From Acidobacteriota bacterium (GTDB lineage Bacteria > Acidobacteriota > Terriglobia > Terriglobales > Acidobacteriaceae), in contig JAJYBU010000009.1 in the NCBI GenBank assembly GCA_021778845.1, positions 52,611 to 116,610 on the forward strand: a stretch of 64,000 nt of DNA, written 5' to 3'. Shown piece after piece: positions 59,732 to 64,000 of the stretch. The notes below the pieces were generated by a model. It made no database searches and was not told where the DNA came from. It saw nothing but the letters and a program-made list of their open reading frames with translations. Each line of letters begins with the position of its first letter. Within the stretch, counting starts at the first letter, position 1. The position numbers and the translations under genes are program-made.

Positions 59732-60886
59732 ATGAATTTTCGTAAGCCAGTCCTCGCCGCTGTTCTCTCATTTGCTGCGCCCGTCCTCGTTGTGCTAACA
59801 GGATGCGGCGCAAACCCAAGTGGAAGCAGTGCCCTCGCAACGACCACGCCCAATGTCCCTGTTGGACCACAGCTAATCACTGTTTCTGGCTTTTGGGCCT
59901 CCGCCGTGAACTCTGCTACCAATATGGTCTACGACCTGGGGAACGACAATACGATGCAGGTCGTGGATGGATCAAAGAATGTTGTGGTCGCATCCGTGAC
60001 GTTGGGAAGTGTACCTTACGCCTTGGCAGTGAATTCTGCCACGAATATGATCTACGTTAGTACCCCAAACAGTAGTAGCGTAACGGTGATTGACGGTGCG
60101 ACTAATTCCATTGTTGCGACCGTGCCAGACGCTGACGGCCCCGGCAATGTGGCGGTTAATCCTATTACCAACACTGTTTACGTTACAAATAACGACGCCA
60201 GTACCATGACGGTGATCAATGGCGCTACCAATACATCTACCGCGACGGTAAAGACGGGATCTGGTTATTCTGCCCTGGCTGTAAATACACTGACAGACAC
60301 GGTCTACGTGTCTTCAGAGATCACCGGAACGCTAACGGTGGTCAACGGTGCTACCAATGCTGTGGCTGCGACCGTGCAGGTCGGAGCGTATCCGTTATCT
60401 GTTGCCGTGAACCCTGTTACGAATACTGTCTACGTCTCTAACTCCAATAGCAGCAGTCTGTCCGTGGTGAACGGTAGAACTAACACCTTGACAGCGACCG
60501 TGCAGGTCGGAGGCCTCCCCGGCAACGTCGCGGTGAACTCTGTTACGAATGCTGTCTTCGTTGCCAATATCTCAGGTGGAACACTGTCCGTGATTAATGG
60601 TGCTACCAATGCTGTGGCTGCGACCGTGCAAACAGGATCGTATCCGCTCGGAGTCAAGGTAAACTCCACCACTAACACGGTCTATGTTTCGGACTACACC
60701 GGGAACTCAGTCACTGTGATTGACGGTGCTACCAATACTGCCACCGCGACAATCCCTGTCATCGTCTCGCCTGAATCGGTCTCCATCAACGCTGACGCGA
60801 ACATGATCTATGTGGCTGCACACGCAGGTGGATCAGTGTCAGTGATTAATGGTGCGACGAATACAGTGGCAGCAACAATCAAATAA
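59732..60886 (+). CDS. YVTN beta-propeller lipoprotein
   Basis: 384 aa from ATG at 59732, with AAGGAG seven bases upstream. Lipoprotein leader with lipobox 'VVLTGCGAN'. From residue ~45 there are about eight ~42-residue blades of the form 'ALAVNSATNMIYVSTPNSSS' + 'VTVIDGATNSIVATV' (consensus N-x-T-N-x-x-Y-V-x-N, then V-x-V-I-(N/D)-G-A-T-N). This YVTN/YncE-type propeller is typical of surface proteins. It is probably anchored in a membrane and faces the periplasm or outside. The near-identical blades suggest recent amplification. It lies between IS remains, so it may be cargo. Confidence 0.85.
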   Translation: MNFRKPVLAAVLSFAAPVLVVLTGCGANPSGSSALATTTPNVPVGPQLITVSGFWASAVNSATNMVYDLGNDNTMQVVDGSKNVVVASVTLGSVPYALAVNSATNMIYVSTPNSSSVTVIDGATNSIVATVPDADGPGNVAVNPITNTVYVTNNDASTMTVINGATNTSTATVKTGSGYSALAVNTLTDTVYVSSEITGTLTVVNGATNAVAATVQVGAYPLSVAVNPVTNTVYVSNSNSSSLSVVNGRTNTLTATVQVGGLPGNVAVNSVTNAVFVANISGGTLSVINGATNAVAATVQTGSYPLGVKVNSTTNTVYVSDYTGNSVTVIDGATNTATATIPVIVSPESVSINADANMIYVAAHAGGSVSVINGATNTVAATIK

Positions 60887-61380
60887 TTCAACCGCGGGCC
60901 GGCGCGTTATCCGGCCTTCGATTCTCGACGAGATGTGTTCCGTATGATGCTTACTCGCACAGTCACATTTGGAACTCTTCTCGACCTGAATCTCACTGAG
61001 TACGGGCCTCGGGTTGAACTCGAGGCCCTCGAGTTTGTCGGGAATGCTCCCATCGAGTGGCGTATTGTTACTCATCCGTGGCGGCCAGGACTCCACTCAG
61101 GCCACCCATCACTGTGTGGCTTCCACGACCTCCAGTTCCCCATAGCCGGGGGCACGCGAGGCACCACGCCCACAGCAATCGAAACAATTGGCATAGGTGA
61201 CGATATTCTTCACGTCTGGCTCCCTGACGGTGGATTGCCCGATGTTTTGTACCAGTGAGGAGTTTGTGTAGCGCATTGACTGAAGGGCCTAGTTTTCTTG
61301 TACCAAGCCTAAGGATCCTCTGCACAAGTTCTGCGACCACCGCCTGATTGATTAATCTGATAGCTATGGGGTGAGGATCG
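60887..61380. other. Intergenic: short terminator, then IS5 left flank
   Basis: A small hairpin GGCCGG (60897-60902) / CCGGCC (60911-60916) followed by TTCGATT is a possible terminator for the propeller gene. An open frame at 60935-61258 shows no domain or ribosome site, and I do not call it. The last ~110 bases probably include the left end of the IS5 copy, but I could not fix its inverted repeat. Confidence 0.4.
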
Positions 61381-62150
61381 ATGAAGGAGCAGAGTTTTGC
61401 GTTACAGAGTGGGTTTGAGAAGTATGGACGAAAGAGCCGCCGTGAGTTGTTCCTGGATGAGATGGAGCACGTGGTTCCGTGGTCGGCACTGGAGTCGTTG
61501 GTGCGTCCGCACGATGCGAAGGCGGGCAACGGACGGCAGCCGGTGGGGCTTTCGATCATGCTGCGGACGTACTTCGTGCAGCAGTGGTTCAACCTGTCGG
61601 CCCCTGGCGTCGAGGAGCTGCTGTATGAGTCTCCGGCCGTGCGCAGGTTCGTGGGCGTCGATCTCGGCATGGCATCTGCGCCAGACGAAACGACCGTGCT
61701 GCGCTTCCACCATCTCTTGGAGAAGCACGATCTTGGCGGTCTGATGCTGGAGGCGGTGAACGTGCATCTGGAGGCCAGGGCATCAGGATACAGACGGGCA
61801 CGATCGTGGATGCGACCATCCTCCACGCGCCTTCTTCAACCAAAAACAGCACGGGCGAACGCCCACTGAGATGCATCAGACGCGCAAGGGCAGGCAGTGG
61901 TACTTCGGGTTTAATGCGCACATCGGCGTGAATGCGAAGGAGGGTATCGTGCACTCGCTGGTGACCACGTCTGCCAATGTGGCCGACTCGACGGTGCTGC
62001 CCGATCTGCTGCATGGCGAGGAGCGCAAGGCGTGGGGCGACGGGGGCTATCAGGGACAGACCGAGGCAATCCGGGAAGCCGCTCCAAAGGAGCAAGACAT
62101 AACCTGCCGCAGGACGAAGTTCAAGCAATACCCACCTGAGCCTGCTTCAA
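61381..62150 (+). pseudogene. Decayed, truncated IS5-family transposase
   Basis: The N-terminal part is intact: 'MKEQSFALQSGFEKYGRKSR', 'VGLSIMLRTYFVQQWFNLS', 'SAPDETTVLRFHHLLEKHDL' (first DDE Asp region 'VDLGMASAPDETT'). A one-base loss near 61782 shifts the frame where '[19 protein letters not shown]' should follow. A second shift near 61860 returns to '[20 protein letters not shown]', '[20 protein letters not shown]' and '[14 protein letters not shown]'-like '[15 protein letters not shown]'. The match ends near 'CRRTKFKQY' and the usual last third of the protein (~90 residues) is missing, replaced by unrelated DNA. Inactive. Confidence 0.85.
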
Positions 62151-62279
62151 TACACCTACTATTTACTCTGCGGAAAATCGCTCCTTTTTCAGGCACAATC
62201 TCCTCTCATGTTTGGCCGAAGGCTAACATTTCAATTGGTCCCAAATTACCGGGGTCGATCAGTGGCCGCGCACACTCTC

Positions 62280-62987
62280 TTATCCTGACATTTCCTCCAG
62301 TTGTTCATGGCGCAGAATCGTGATGTTACTGCCGTTTTGTGCGATGATGCCTTCTTCTCGAAGTTGAGTGATGGAACGAGTGACCGTTTCCCGTCTACTG
62401 CTGACCATTTCAGCAATTTCTTGGTGTGTCAGCAGCAACGGGAACGCTCCGTATGCATCCGCTTCATGCCATCCTTGCTTCAACTTCAAGAGAACACGAG
62501 CGACTCTCTCAGTGATGGTGTTCGATAAAGACGCGTGGCAAGTCTCGGAAACTGCAGCCTGATGTTGCCTTGCCAATAACTCCGTGACGCAATGGTTGGC
62601 AGCCTTATTTTCAGCGACAAGTCTACGTACCTCGACGCTTGGTAAGACGCGTAACAGGCACGGGGTAAGAGTCTCCGCCGTGATTTCATAAGGATCGTTT
62701 GCGATTGCGGCACTTATCCCGAGGACCTCCCCTGGTGATGCGAGCTTCACAATGAATGTATTCCCGGTTTTGGAATTACTCGAAAGTTTGATGGTGCCAC
62801 TGCAAACGATGAATATGTTCTGTGGGGAGTCGCCTCTGCTAAAGAGGAGAGTCTTACTTTTCGTAAAGATGTGTAAACCGATCTTGCAATCTCGGGGAAT
62901 TACTTTAGTGCAGATTTCACACGATACTTCCACCTGTTGTCGTGTAGAAAGCTGTTTCGCAAATGCCAATCTTGATGTCTTCTGCAT
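62280..62987 (-). CDS. Crp/Fnr-family transcription regulator
   Basis: 235 aa from ATG at 62987, chosen for GGAAGG six bases upstream; open frame extends to 63167. Cyclic-nucleotide-type barrel: '[20 protein letters not shown]', '[20 protein letters not shown]'. Dimer helix: 'ALLARQHQ'-like '[20 protein letters not shown]'. C-terminal winged helix: '[20 protein letters not shown]', '[20 protein letters not shown]'. The N-terminus has two Cys close together ('[14 protein letters not shown]'), but the four-Cys FNR pattern is not clear. The region is less GC-rich than the left of the window. The effector is unknown. Confidence 0.85.
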   Translation of the reverse strand: MQKTSRLAFAKQLSTRQQVEVSCEICTKVIPRDCKIGLHIFTKSKTLLFSRGDSPQNIFIVCSGTIKLSSNSKTGNTFIVKLASPGEVLGISAAIANDPYEITAETLTPCLLRVLPSVEVRRLVAENKAANHCVTELLARQHQAAVSETCHASLSNTITERVARVLLKLKQGWHEADAYGAFPLLLTHQEIAEMVSSRRETVTRSITQLREEGIIAQNGSNITILRHEQLEEMSG

Positions 62988-63213
62988 GATGCCCTTCCAG
63001 TCCATTGTGTGAACATGACAAGGTTCGATTCCATTGAATGCATCAACCTCAAGCCCACCGTGCCGTAACGACTTGGAGTTGAATGCTCCAAGGTCCGTAG
63101 GACTTAGTGTGCTATGGGAGCACTCTATTATTTGAAAATTGGCGATAGAACGTCGAGCCCTGTGCACAGAAGGTTCTGGAGCGCAACCGACCGGCGCAGT
63201 GGGCCTGTGAAGG

Positions 63214-63585
63214 CTAGATTCTAATCACAGAAGGAGTACAGGCTCGCAATCTCAAATGTGAGGATTTGAAGCTGCAGCATCGCCGTATGTGAGACGCAGC
63301 AGGTACTGAGAGGTTCAAATACTGCGAGGTGAGCGTTGTGCTCGACACCGGAGTGGCGACATATTTTCGTTGTTGTAATGCACATCGGCTGGCACGTTCG
63401 GAATGTAACAGGGCGCATTTGGTACCACATGCACCCTGCATGTGGGTGCAGAGAACATGTGCTTCGTGGCAGCATGACATGTCCGACTGGAATGCACACC
63501 TGTCAGCATTGCAGCAATTCATGGCCGGTGCAATCGCCCAGACGATGAACAGAAGAACCGTACCGAGTATGGGAAAATTCTTCAT
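63214..63585 (-). CDS. Cys-rich secreted small protein
   Basis: 123 aa. Signal peptide 'MKNFPILGTVLLFIVWAIAP' with cleavage near AMN, then a Cys-rich segment 'CCNADRCAFQSDMSCCHEAH', 'VLCTHMQGACGTKCALLH' with nine Cys and three His in ~35 residues. The C-terminal 60 residues are basic and less ordered. AAGAG is close to the ATG. It resembles the small secreted Cys/His-rich proteins that often sit near metal-efflux genes, but no such gene is in view. Confidence 0.45.
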   Translation of the reverse strand: MKNFPILGTVLLFIVWAIAPAMNCCNADRCAFQSDMSCCHEAHVLCTHMQGACGTKCALLHSERASRCALQQRKYVATPVSSTTLTSQYLNLSVPAASHIRRCCSFKSSHLRLRACTPSVIRI

Positions 63586-63941
63586 CTCTTGGATCCAGGG
63601 GCGACGGTAAGTACATCACACGCCAACTGCCACGCTTCTTAAGTTGAGTGTCTAAGAGCCTATGGCACATCGTCTGTGACCTATATCACCTATTGTCAGA
63701 GCCATAGAATTGGCTGACTAAGGGTGAAGGACCCTCTGTTGGGCCTTAATGTAGCGTTAGGTCCTGACTCTGGAAGACAGATAGCCCAGAGCCGAAGGCG
63801 AAAGTTTGGGACACGGAGACCCAGACCTCCGTGCGCTCCGTTGAGATGTCCCCTTGTCTCGGCGGACGGGCTGCGGCAGAAGGTGTAGGGGAGACAGCGA
63901 ATCCCCGGGTGAGGCCGGGGATTCGCTGAATGCGTGGGTGG
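63586..63941. other. Intergenic with a hairpin at the right end
   Basis: Mostly non-coding. Arms AGCGAATCCCC (63896-63906) and GGGGATTCGCT (63917-63927) with a ten-base loop sit 14 bases after the stop of the gene entering from the right, as a likely terminator without T-run. Otherwise nothing recognised. Confidence 0.5.
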
Positions 63942-64000
63942 TCAGGCGGTGGGTGCTGCCGTCATCTGGGTGGCGACGAAGGTGTAGGCGCCTGCGTTGT
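63942..64000 (-). CDS. 3' end of a gene entering from the right
   Basis: 19 codons and a TGA: '...NAGAYTFVATQMTAAPTA'. No ATG in frame gives a full gene inside the window. The product cannot be named. Confidence 0.45.
   Translation of the reverse strand, partial: NAGAYTFVATQMTAAPTA

Noticed and set aside
60935..61258. 107-aa plus-strand open frame before the IS5 copy
   Set aside because: No ribosome site, no domain, and it lies across probable IS flank sequence.

Overview
The window reads as chromosome of an acidobacterium (class Terriglobia, Granulicella/Terriglobus/Edaphobacter type). The reasons are an Oar-like TonB receptor next to two VWFA-related secreted proteins of the acidobacterial type, a cupin whose residues match the manganese hydroxynitrile lyase known from Granulicella tundricola, a high-GC background, and dispersed palindromic repeats of a kind common in these genomes. 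No rRNA gene, intact tRNA gene or CRISPR array was seen.

Layout. 1-8.1 kb (+): DUF5666-like protein, Oar-like receptor, two VWFA proteins. 8.1-24.5 kb (mostly -): DUF5522 protein and a repeat-inflated Lhr helicase, HNL-like cupin, KdsC phosphatase, small secreted and hypothetical proteins including a Cys-every-fifth-residue peptide, Tat aldo/keto reductase, beta-propeller, a paralogous pair of ~100-aa proteins, tautomerase and FAA hydrolase. 21.9-29.1 kb (-): seven genes joined by start/stop overlaps: polyprenyl synthase, ABC permease and ATPase, a CcoN-like membrane protein, a small membrane protein, an MFS-CcoO/CcoP-like cytochrome fusion, and YceI. 29.3-32 kb (+): OmpR-type two-component system. 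32-36.6 kb (-): ABC ATPase with an ABC-2 permease/M1 peptidase fusion. 36.8-40.8 kb (+): LolCDE/MacB-like transporter with a LolA-like protein, then an alpha/beta hydrolase. 40.8-43.6 kb (-): acyl-CoA ligase and NAD-dependent reductase.

43.7-52.6 kb (-) is a respiratory operon. In transcription order it holds a Cyc2-like cytochrome-porin, a blue-copper protein, a GltD-like flavoprotein with two ferredoxin clusters, a Rieske protein, split cytochrome b, an octaheme cytochrome c and a monoheme lipoprotein. The set could carry electrons from an extracellular donor (perhaps Fe(II)) through a periplasmic copper protein into a bc complex. That is an inference from sequence motifs and gene order.

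52.6-57.2 kb carries a PHP-domain gene that seems to need a non-AUG start, a GT4 glycosyltransferase and a GDSL esterase. At 57.3 kb the 3' half of a tRNA(CAT) looks like an att scar. To its right lies an island-like stretch with decayed IS21 and IS5 transposases, small orphan genes, a broken small gene, a YVTN beta-propeller lipoprotein, a Crp/Fnr regulator and a Cys-rich secreted peptide. The last 59 bases are the 3' end of another minus-strand gene.
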